NCBI GenBank assembly: GCA_017464425.1
Contig: JAFUDX010000023.1
Location: forward strand, 1 to 43,258
DNA length: 43,258 nucleotides
From: Treponema sp.
Lineage (GTDB): Bacteria; Spirochaetota; Spirochaetia; Treponematales; Treponemataceae
Direction: 5' to 3'
Shown: piece by piece, positions 7,999-14,777 of the stretch
Position numbering within the stretch: position 1 is the stretch's first letter
How the letters are laid out: each line of letters starts with the position of its first letter
The notes under the pieces: generated by a model
What the model was told of the DNA's origin: nothing
The model's input: the letters and a program-made list of their open reading frames with translations, nothing else
Databases searched by the model: none
Translations under genes and position numbers: made by a program

Positions 7999-9657
7999 AT
8001 GAATCGATTGTTTAACAGGGCTTTTTGTGCCGTTTTTTCACTTTTTTTTCTCTCGTTTTCATTTGGCCAGGAATTTTCTGACGAAAATCAGTCTCCGCTC
8101 GAAGATTTTGACTCTATCATCGATTTAGAAAAAACTGACGAAAAATCTTCCGCTATAAAAGAATCTCTCCAGCATAATTTTACGATTATCATGGCGAATC
8201 AGCCGTGGAATCTTGATATTCACACCGCAACATATTCAAGCGAGGCGCAGATTCTTGATTCGTTATATGAAGGGCTTTTTTCTTACGACCCCAAAAATCT
8301 TGACCCGCTTCCTGCTATTGCCGAAGGCTATAAAATTTCTCGCGATAAAAAACGCTGGACTTTTACGATTCGTGACAACCTCATGTTTTCTGATGGCGAA
8401 AAAATCACTGCATACAGCATAAAAAATGCGTGGCTTTCACTTTTGCGCACGCCAAATGCTCCGTATGCTTCCATGCTTGACTGCATAAAAGGGGCGCGTG
8501 ATTTTAGAAATGGCACAGCTGGTGAATCTGATGTCGCGATTATCGCACGAAATGACAAAACATTGGTCGTTACGCTCAATCAGCCCACTGCTCATTTTGC
8601 AAAATTGTTGTGCCATCATGCCTTCGCCGCCTGCAAAGTAAATTATGACGGCGAAACTGATACTTCTGTGTTCAGCGGAGCATTCACTATCAAAGAAAAC
8701 ACAGGAAAATCGCTTGTGCTCCTTAAAAATGAGCGGTATTGGGATGCAAAAAGCGTGCATATCCCGCAAATCACCATTCGCCAGTCAAACGAAACAAAAG
8801 ACAATGCATGGGCGTTCAACGATGGTACTGCTGACTGGATTTCGGGCATGGTCGACACCGGCGCACTTTTAAACAAAAATTCAATCCGTATTTCGGCGAT
8901 TTTTGGCACGGAATTCCTGTTCTTTTCTTGCAAAAACAAGCCCTGGAATGATGCTGATTTTAGAAACGCGTTGCTTACGGCCGTTCCGTGGGAACTCTTG
9001 CGAAAAACAGGACTTGTCGCAGCCAAAACTTTGATTTATCCGCTTGCCGGTTATCACGGAGTCGAAGGAATTACAGAAACATCGCTTGAAGACGCAAAAG
9101 AAATGATGGAAGAAGCTCGGAAAAAGCTTAAAATTCCTCTGGACGAAAAATTATCGATTACTTTTGGAATTTCTGCAATTTCAGAGCGGCAGAAGTCGCA
9201 GGCCAAAATTCTTAAAAATGCGTGGGAAGAACTGGGCGTTGAGCTAAAAATCCAGACTACGCCCGATGATCGCTACATTGATTCAATTCCCGGCTGGAAC
9301 GCTGATTTGTTTACATATTCTTGGATTGGAGATTTTGCGGATCCGATTGCATTTTTGGAGCTGTTCCGCGCAAATTCAACTTTAAATCCGTCCAAGTGGC
9401 AGGACGAAAAATTTGAAGATTTGATTCAAAAGGCGAACGAAACTACTGACAACGCAGAGCATTACAAATTGCTTGCTCAGGCAGAGCAGCTTTTGCTTGA
9501 TAGTGGCGAAGTGCTTCCGCTTACGCATTCTATCAGTTTGCACGCGCTCAATTTGCAGCAAATCGGCGGTTGGTACACGAATGCGCTTGATATTCACCCG
9601 TATAAATATTTGTATTTCAAAGAAGTGAAGGTCGAATCTGCACCGAATGTGATTTAA
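7999..9657 (+). CDS. ABC transporter substrate-binding protein, OppA/DppA family
   Basis: The 552-residue protein belongs to the extracellular solute-binding protein family 5 (peptide/nickel type). Residues 1-23 form a signal peptide (AFCAVFSLFFLSFSFGQ) without a lipobox cysteine, so the product is probably periplasmic. The family hallmarks are YSSEAQILDSLYEGLFSYDP near the N-terminus, LPAIAEGYKISRDKKRWTFTIRDNLMFSDGEKITA, and the late domain with PGWNADLFTYSWIGDFADP. The start at 7999 follows from the signal peptide and the TATAAT box 7 nt before it. No permease or ATPase genes are adjacent, so it must share a transporter encoded elsewhere or act in sensing. Substrate is most likely an oligopeptide. 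Confidence 0.9.
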   Translation: MNRLFNRAFCAVFSLFFLSFSFGQEFSDENQSPLEDFDSIIDLEKTDEKSSAIKESLQHNFTIIMANQPWNLDIHTATYSSEAQILDSLYEGLFSYDPKNLDPLPAIAEGYKISRDKKRWTFTIRDNLMFSDGEKITAYSIKNAWLSLLRTPNAPYASMLDCIKGARDFRNGTAGESDVAIIARNDKTLVVTLNQPTAHFAKLLCHHAFAACKVNYDGETDTSVFSGAFTIKENTGKSLVLLKNERYWDAKSVHIPQITIRQSNETKDNAWAFNDGTADWISGMVDTGALLNKNSIRISAIFGTEFLFFSCKNKPWNDADFRNALLTAVPWELLRKTGLVAAKTLIYPLAGYHGVEGITETSLEDAKEMMEEARKKLKIPLDEKLSITFGISAISERQKSQAKILKNAWEELGVELKIQTTPDDRYIDSIPGWNADLFTYSWIGDFADPIAFLELFRANSTLNPSKWQDEKFEDLIQKANETTDNAEHYKLLAQAEQLLLDSGEVLPLTHSISLHALNLQQIGGWYTNALDIHPYKYLYFKEVKVESAPNVI

Positions 9658-9708
9658 GGCTTTGCTGTAACTTTCACTGCGCACGATTTTTTTGTTTTTG
9701 AGGTCAAT

Positions 9709-10566
9709 TTGAAAAGAAAAATCTTATTTTTTGCAGTTGTTTTTTCTCTTGCGTGCAGTCTTCTTTCGGCAACAGCGGTGATTTCTGATTTTACTGAACA
9801 GAAGGTCGAAGAATTTGTTTCCTACCGCGTGCTTTTAAAAAGCGCAGAAGATGAATTTGCGTATAGTACGATTCTTTCTTTGCGAGATGCCGCGCTTGCT
9901 GAGCTTCCTCGCCATGCAGTGAATTACGAGCAAGAAGAGTGTATTTTGGAAAGTCTGTATCTTCTTGAGTATTATGAACATGCGCTCAATTCTACAGGGA
10001 ACCAAAAGGATCTTCGTGCACAAATCAAAAGTCAAATGAAGAAAAATGTCGCCTATATCGACAATCATAAAAAAGAGCCGATGAGCGAATGGTTGTTTCA
10101 TTTTAGTGCCGATTTGATTGCGTACTATATGACGCGCTCTGTTCCTGCAACGATACTGTATGGCTTTAAGGTAAAAGGATATTACGAAAAATCGATTGAA
10201 ATAAACAAAAATCGCGCATCATCATTTATCTGTCTTGGAAACTGGTGCTTTTATGCGCCTGGAATTGCTGGCGGCGGCAAAAAAAAGGCACTGAACTATT
10301 TTGAGCAGGCATTGAAGTGTGCTGAAATTCCCGGTGAAAAATATCTTGCGTATATCGGGTATTCTCAAATCAATTTTGAAAACAAAAACAAAGAAAAAGC
10401 CGCTGAATATCTGGAAAAAGCCATTGCGCTTGATTTGGGGAGAAAGGATTTGGATTTAATTGCCCGATGCAACAAAAAAGGCTATTCTTATTTTCAATAT
10501 TTGCGGAATCGCTCAGGAATTGATGAAGAGATGGCCGAAGATGAAAAGGATGAAGAAGACCGATAG
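9709..10566 (+). CDS. Exported TPR-like protein, function unknown
   Basis: This protein of about 285 residues begins at a TTG codon preceded by GAGG at a fitting distance. It has a signal peptide (KRKILFFAVVFSLACSLLSATA). The C-terminal half has helix pairs of tetratricopeptide type: KKKALNYFEQALKCAEIPGEKYLAYIGYSQ and then NKEKAAEYLEKAIALDLGRKD. It ends in an acidic tail. TPR proteins act as scaffolds for protein complexes. The gene follows the binding-protein gene by about 50 bp in the same direction, so co-transcription is likely, but nothing ties the two functionally. Confidence 0.75.
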   Translation: MKRKILFFAVVFSLACSLLSATAVISDFTEQKVEEFVSYRVLLKSAEDEFAYSTILSLRDAALAELPRHAVNYEQEECILESLYLLEYYEHALNSTGNQKDLRAQIKSQMKKNVAYIDNHKKEPMSEWLFHFSADLIAYYMTRSVPATILYGFKVKGYYEKSIEINKNRASSFICLGNWCFYAPGIAGGGKKKALNYFEQALKCAEIPGEKYLAYIGYSQINFENKNKEKAAEYLEKAIALDLGRKDLDLIARCNKKGYSYFQYLRNRSGIDEEMAEDEKDEEDR

Positions 10567-10639
10567 TCTGAGCCACTAAAAGTAAAATCGGATTACACCG
10601 TATATTCCATAAAATTTCTGTTTTTGATATACTGAATGT

Positions 10640-10948
10640 ATGGCTACACATAAAACGGTTGACGAAACAACGCTCGAAAATCTTTTGTATCTTTCTCGCT
10701 TGTCTCCTTCAAGTACAGATATGACTACGCTCAAAAAGCAGGTCGATGAAATTGTCGGCTATTTCGACATCCTTTCAAAATACGATGATTCTGAAAATCC
10801 GTATGATGCATATCCTTCCACAAAAGCAGAGGCACTTCGTGAAGATACCATTGTTCCTGGTCTCGATATTCCTGATGTCAAAAAAGTCACGGATAAATTT
10901 ATGGACGGTTATTTCCAAGTTCCAAAAGTTTTAGGCGAAGGAGCGTAA
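10640..10948 (+). CDS. gatC: Asp-tRNA(Asn)/Glu-tRNA(Gln) amidotransferase subunit C
   Basis: GatC stabilises the GatCAB complex that converts misacylated Glu-tRNA(Gln) or Asp-tRNA(Asn) to the amidated form. The 102-residue product has the family layout: N-terminal helices LENLLYLSRLSPSSTDMTTLKKQVDEIVGYFDIL, a middle AEALREDTIVPG and the terminal FQVPKVLGEGA. A TATACT box (10628-10633) ends 6 nt before the ATG and there is no ribosome binding site, so the mRNA is probably leaderless. gatA and gatB are not adjacent. An unrelated gene starts 11 nt after its stop, so gatC heads a compact four-gene run. Confidence 0.92.
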   Translation: MATHKTVDETTLENLLYLSRLSPSSTDMTTLKKQVDEIVGYFDILSKYDDSENPYDAYPSTKAEALREDTIVPGLDIPDVKKVTDKFMDGYFQVPKVLGEGA

Positions 10949-10958
10949 TTATCGCCCG

Positions 10959-11825
10959 ATGTCTCAAAGTCTCTGCCTTTCCCAAGAAATCTTCTCTCGC
11001 TTCGGCACAGTAAAACGCGCACGAAAATGCTTTCTGTATACGGCAAAGGGGGTGCGACTTACCGATTTGTATCAGGAAGGCGGGCGCGCGATTTTGGGAT
11101 GGGGGGGCTCTGCGTTCACCGTGCTCAAAAATGTCTTGGAGCGCGGAATCACAGGCAGCTACTTCACTGATTTTTCATCTCCGAATGGTCGCGAAAAAAG
11201 CCCACTTGCCCGTGCCGTTTCTGAGCTTTTTGCCGATGACCGCCATGCATTCACTTTTTCATCAAAACAGGCGGCTTTGGAGGCGGCAGTTTCGCTTTCA
11301 GCAAAATCAACGAGCGTGTGGCGACCGTGGAATCCGCAAGTTGTGGACTGGCAGGGCGTGGATTGTATCGTTTTTGCGCCTGTGCTTCCTTATACTGATT
11401 CAATTTACATTCTTGCGGTAAAAGATTCCCATGTTAAATACGGGAATGACAGTGAGCCAGGCAATGAAAAATCCGTTTCATTGCCGAATGATGAGTTCCC
11501 TGTATCATTGACCCGACAATCTTTTCTTTCCTCTCCGCTCTGTGCGGCCGTAACGCGCTCAATCTACGACCTTATCAAAGCGTTGCAGGAGCGTGAGGAA
11601 AAGCACTGGTTTATTTACGACCAAATTATCACCAAATACTGGGAGCGAAAAGGTCCGTACCTCTTCCCCAAAATTCCTAAAGAAGTCTATTTTGATTTCG
11701 TGCGCCATTGTTTGGATTGCAATCTCGTTGTTTCGCCCGACTATTATCAGCCGTCAATCGTGCCGTTCGGGGCGGATAAAGGCAATTTCTCAAAACTGCA
11801 AAAAAATCCCTTCACATATGACTGA
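10959..11825 (+). CDS. Conserved hypothetical protein, weakly aminotransferase-like N-terminus
   Basis: The 288-residue product is not confidently recognised. Its early part (CFLYTAKGVRLTDLYQEGG, then AILGWGGSAFTVLKNVLERG) resembles the start of class III PLP aminotransferases, but no PLP-binding lysine motif follows, so it cannot be a complete enzyme of that type. It contains a G7 run at 11101-11107 within the GWGG codons. It lies 11 bp after gatC and overlaps the next gene by 8 bp, so it is surely in the gatC operon. Confidence 0.65.
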   Translation: MSQSLCLSQEIFSRFGTVKRARKCFLYTAKGVRLTDLYQEGGRAILGWGGSAFTVLKNVLERGITGSYFTDFSSPNGREKSPLARAVSELFADDRHAFTFSSKQAALEAAVSLSAKSTSVWRPWNPQVVDWQGVDCIVFAPVLPYTDSIYILAVKDSHVKYGNDSEPGNEKSVSLPNDEFPVSLTRQSFLSSPLCAAVTRSIYDLIKALQEREEKHWFIYDQIITKYWERKGPYLFPKIPKEVYFDFVRHCLDCNLVVSPDYYQPSIVPFGADKGNFSKLQKNPFTYD

Positions 11826-12123
11826 AATTGAAATCATCTTCTTTATCATAAAACTTGTTCTCGGCGGAATCATCGCGTTTCTTGCAATCATGCTTTGGAG
11901 CAGAATGCGGGATTTTGCATGGATGTTTTTGGTTTTTGCGGCCGTTACGGGCTATTCTTCGGTTGTTTTTGATTTGCTTTTAAAACTCGGATTTGTCTCG
12001 GCAAAAGAACTGTCGATTTTGGGAAACAATATTCCAATTATCCAGCTCGTGCTTGCGGTTTTGCCAAGTTTTTTCATGATAATTGCGTTCATAATCATGC
12101 TTTTTAGGACGGGAAGAAAATAG
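11818..12123 (+). CDS. Small integral membrane protein, three predicted TM helices
   Basis: The ATG at 11818 overlaps the end of the upstream gene, implying translational coupling. The 101-residue product has three hydrophobic segments: IIFFIIKLVLGGIIAFLAIMLW (split by no charge), FAWMFLVFAAVTGYSSVV and IIQLVLAVLPSFFMIIAFII. It ends in a basic RTGRK tail. No family is recognised. Its stop TAG overlaps the GTG start of the ASCH gene. Confidence 0.7.
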   Translation: MTEIEIIFFIIKLVLGGIIAFLAIMLWSRMRDFAWMFLVFAAVTGYSSVVFDLLLKLGFVSAKELSILGNNIPIIQLVLAVLPSFFMIIAFIIMLFRTGRK

Positions 12124-12578
12124 TGACGACGAGCGAATTTTGGAAATCATATTTAAAAGCAACGAATCAGAGCGAAGAAAATGCCGTCTATTCAGGCGAG
12201 CTTGTCTTTGAGGACACGGGCTTTACTGGGGAAACGCAACTTTCACTCGTGCTTTCGGGTGCAAAAACGGCGATTTTTACACCGCTTGAATCAATCGAAG
12301 TCAATCTGGAAAATATTCCTGTCGTGGGAGAAACATATGTCGTTCTTGACCCAAGCGATGAACCGCATTGCATAATTGAGCTGACTGATGTAACTATTGT
12401 TCCTCTCAACGAAATTTCATGGGATTTGGCACGGCGAGACGGCGAGAACGAAAACCTTTCTGACTGGCAGGATAAAATGCGGGAATTCGTAGAGGACGAG
12501 GCGGACTTGTGCGGTTTTGAAGCGCGCGAAGACAGCAAAATCGTCTGCGAGATTTTTCATGTCATTTATAAGAAATAG
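12123..12578 (+). CDS. ASCH domain-containing protein
   Basis: The GTG start at 12123 overlaps the previous stop (TAGTG). The 151-residue product fits the ASCH fold, a PUA-related beta-barrel thought to bind RNA or modified nucleotides. Diagnostic blocks are FWKSYLKATN at the N-terminus, PVVGETYVVLDPSDEPHCIIELTD split over two strands, and the terminal LSDWQDKMREF followed by FHVIYKK. Some ASCH proteins are RNases or amidohydrolases acting on acetylated nucleosides; which applies here cannot be told. It is the last gene of the gatC cluster. Confidence 0.8.
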   Translation: MTTSEFWKSYLKATNQSEENAVYSGELVFEDTGFTGETQLSLVLSGAKTAIFTPLESIEVNLENIPVVGETYVVLDPSDEPHCIIELTDVTIVPLNEISWDLARRDGENENLSDWQDKMREFVEDEADLCGFEAREDSKIVCEIFHVIYKK

Positions 12579-12580
12579 AA

Positions 12581-12674
12581 TTTCTCACAGATAGGGAGCG
12601 TGTAGAAATTGCGTTGCAATTTTAGCGACTCTCCCGAAGAGCTGTGCTCGTAGGGCTAAAGAGTACACAGAGAA
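12581..12674 (+). repeat. Left arm of ~94-bp inverted repeat flanking a membrane gene
   Basis: It begins TTTCTCACAGATAGGGAGCG and runs through an AAATTGCGTTGCAATTT hairpin to TACACAGAGA. The inverse copy lies at 13198-13290 with the same order of blocks; the terminal 20 bp are identical. The pair encloses the gene at 12748-13146. Confidence 0.85.
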
Positions 12675-12747
12675 TAGATGTTATATAGTATAACCTCTGT
12701 GAGCTCTGTGCCCTCTGTGAGAAATTTAAAATAAAAAGGAGGCTATT

Positions 12748-13146
12748 ATGGCTAAAACAACAAAGGTAAGCCTTTTCTGGCTTATTCTCAACATCGCTGT
12801 TGGCGCAATGCTCGCTATCGGCGGAATCTGGGCATTGCAGGGCGGCGGTGACTTCGGCTGCAAGGCAATCAAATCAATCTTCAGCGGCGATTTCGCAAAA
12901 ATTATGGGGATTGTTTTTGGCGTTATCGAATTGCTTTCGGGAATCTTTATTATTCTCCAGCTTTTTATCGGTGACAGAGTTGGCTCGCTCGGAACAATTC
13001 TCAAACTGATTATCGTAATCGTTTGGGCTGTCGCTATTATCCTTGCAGACTTTATTCATGGAAATTTCAACAACTTCTTGAATTGGTTCTATGATTTTGC
13101 GATGCATGTAATCGTCTTGTGCGCACTTTTGGTCACACGGGACTAA
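12748..13146 (+). CDS. Small membrane protein between inverted repeats
   Basis: The 132-residue product starts at an ATG with a perfect AAGGAGG ribosome binding site (12737-12743 region). It has about four hydrophobic segments: FWLILNIAVGAMLAIGGIW, IMGIVFGVIELLSGIFIILQ, LGTILKLIIVIVWAVAIILA and FAMHVIVLCALLV. A glycine-rich loop QGGGDFGCKA separates the first two. No family is recognised. Unlike its neighbours it has a strong ribosome binding site and is enclosed by inverted ~94-bp repeats, so it may have arrived as a unit. Confidence 0.75.
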   Translation: MAKTTKVSLFWLILNIAVGAMLAIGGIWALQGGGDFGCKAIKSIFSGDFAKIMGIVFGVIELLSGIFIILQLFIGDRVGSLGTILKLIIVIVWAVAIILADFIHGNFNNFLNWFYDFAMHVIVLCALLVTRD

Positions 13147-13197
13147 AAGACTCACAGAGCTAAAGAGCACACAGAGAGTATTTTTTATAAGTAGAAC

Positions 13198-13290
13198 TCT
13201 CTGTGAACTCCTAAGCCTACGCAACACAGTTGCTTCGGAGAATCGCTAAAATTGCTATGTAATTTTTTAACGCTCCCTATCTGTGAGAAA
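13198..13290 (-). repeat. Right arm of ~94-bp inverted repeat
   Basis: The reverse complement matches 12581-12674: the terminal TTTCTCACAGATAGGGAGCG is identical, followed by the AGCAATTTTAGCGA block and a CACAGAGA end. Divergence between the arms shows the pair is not recent. Confidence 0.85.
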
Positions 13291-13300
13291 TTTAAAATAA

Positions 13301-13323
13301 AAAACCGTCGTACTTGACGACGG
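13301..13323 (-). terminator. Rho-independent terminator of rpmB
   Basis: A perfect 7-bp stem CCGTCGT / ACGACGG (13305-13311 with 13317-13323) is followed on the minus strand by a T-rich run. It lies 25 bp after the rpmB stop. Confidence 0.88.
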
Positions 13324-13347
13324 CATTCATTCAATTGCAAAATTGAA

Positions 13348-13581
13348 TTAGTTGGCAGCTTTTGGAGCGCCAGCGTTTGCAGGAACGACTGTGATTTTCT
13401 TTGTAACGAAACCTGAGCGGTAGCAGCGTGTGCAAACATTCAATGTTTCTGTTCGTCCGAAATCTTCCGTCTTTACCTTGATGAGATTTGGTCTCCAAGT
13501 GTGGCGTGTATGGTTGTATGCTTTACTAACTCTGTTGCCGTGCTGAGAACCTTTTCCACAAATATCACAAACTCTAGACAT
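13348..13581 (-). CDS. rpmB: 50S ribosomal protein L28
   Basis: The 77-residue product has the L28 pattern: N-terminal RVCDICGKGSQHGNRVSKA, the central TRHTWRPNLIKV, and the second cysteine pair NVCTRCYRSGFV. Four cysteines mark the zinc-binding (C+) form of L28. A short low-complexity tail VPANAGAPKAAN ends it. AGGTAGG precedes the start as a possible ribosome binding site. It is a single-gene unit with its own terminator. Confidence 0.96.
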   Translation of the reverse strand: MSRVCDICGKGSQHGNRVSKAYNHTRHTWRPNLIKVKTEDFGRTETLNVCTRCYRSGFVTKKITVVPANAGAPKAAN

Positions 13582-13682
13582 GATGTATACCTACCTAAAA
13601 TTGATTACAAATTAAGTTCAAATAGTATATGAAAAACAGCCCATAGTGTCAATACAAAAAGCACAGATTGCAAAGATTTTTT

Positions 13683-13766
13683 GAAGGGAGAAGTCTCTCC
13701 CTTCGCCCGCACTTCGTTGCGTGCTACCCTCTCTGCGGGGGTAGGGAGCCCCCCGCAACGCCCCCC
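13683..13766. repeat. Three-hairpin repeat, family II, copy 1
   Basis: Hairpin 1 is GAAGGGAGA / TCTCCCTTC (13683-13691 with 13696-13704). A CACTTCGTTG loop region follows, and hairpin 3 is GCGGGG / CCCCGC. The copy at 41541-41613 has the same order with compensatory changes (ACGGGG / CCCCGT). It touches the stop codon of the MBL gene. Confidence 0.75.
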
Positions 13767-14687
13767 TTAGGCATTCAGTTCTAGGCCATCGTACGCAGGG
13801 GAAACGCTCCCGCCATTTTTGACGATTTCTGCAAGGCGCGGGAAATTCGGAAGTTTTTCTTCTATATAATTCTGAATCTGAACATGGCTCATGTCGTGCG
13901 TAATGTGCGTGAACCAAGTGTGTTTTGCGCCGATTCGTTCGGCATAGGCGAGTGCCTGTAAAAAATTGCAGTGGCTTGAGTGCTCTTTTTCGCGGAGCGC
14001 GTCAATCACAAGATGCTCGATTTCGCCACCCGCTTTTTTGACTTCTGCAATCGACTCATTGGAAATAAAATGGCAGTCGGTGAGGTAGGCGATTCCTTTT
14101 TTTGCCTCGCCTGTGCGGTAGCTGAACACATAGCCGTTCGTGTGATGGTTTCCGTGCAACATGGGAATCTGAACGACTTCGATTTTTTCTTCTTCGCCGA
14201 GCAAAAGTGGATTTTCGGAAGTGTTTTGGTCAACTGGAATAAGGTGCAGTTTGGGAATTCCGCCGCCCTTGTCGTGGTCAACGAAGATATACGGAAATCG
14301 CTCGTGAATGTAGCCTTTTGTGCGCTCGCTCGTGTAGACCGGCAAACCCTCGCCATCGGTTTCGGGATATTTTTCGGCAATCTGCCGGTCGCGGCTCATG
14401 GCGAATGAGTTTTTGTGGCTGAAAATGCGCAAATCGTCGATTCCGTGCAAGTGGTCGGCATGCGAATGGGTAATGAAAACGGCGTCGAGACGGCAAATCT
14501 TGAATTTGAGTGCCTGAAAGCGGAAATCTGGCCCCACATCGATGAGAATATGCTGATTTGCGTGTTTGACGAGGGCAGAGCAGCGCAGGCGGGTGTCGTG
14601 CGGGTCAGAAGAAGTACAGACCGCGCAGGTACAGCCGATAACGGGAACGCCGTGGCTTGTGCCCGTGCCCATCAAAGTCATTTTCAT
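13767..14687 (-). CDS. MBL-fold metallohydrolase, PhnP-like
   Basis: The 306-residue product is a metallo-beta-lactamase-fold hydrolase. The metal-binding signature HxHxDH is H74-S-H76-A-D78-H79. Near the N-terminus TSHGVPVIGCTCAVC holds the Cys triad (C19, C21, C24) that binds an extra zinc in PhnP-type phosphodiesterases. Further metal ligands are likely in HGNHH, LTDCH and THITHD. PhnP-like enzymes hydrolyse cyclic phosphate esters or similar phosphodiesters; no phn genes are nearby, so the substrate is open. A TATACT box ends 7 nt before the ATG at 14687, with TTAACT 16 bp further up and no ribosome binding site: a predicted leaderless mRNA. Confidence 0.9.
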   Translation of the reverse strand: MKMTLMGTGTSHGVPVIGCTCAVCTSSDPHDTRLRCSALVKHANQHILIDVGPDFRFQALKFKICRLDAVFITHSHADHLHGIDDLRIFSHKNSFAMSRDRQIAEKYPETDGEGLPVYTSERTKGYIHERFPYIFVDHDKGGGIPKLHLIPVDQNTSENPLLLGEEEKIEVVQIPMLHGNHHTNGYVFSYRTGEAKKGIAYLTDCHFISNESIAEVKKAGGEIEHLVIDALREKEHSSHCNFLQALAYAERIGAKHTWFTHITHDMSHVQIQNYIEEKLPNFPRLAEIVKNGGSVSPAYDGLELNA

Positions 14688-14777
14688 AGGGAAGAGTATA
14701 GCAGAAAGCGGAATTTAGTTAAAGCCAAACAAAAAAAGAATTCTGAAACCAATTTTAAAAAGCGCGGTTTTTATTGC

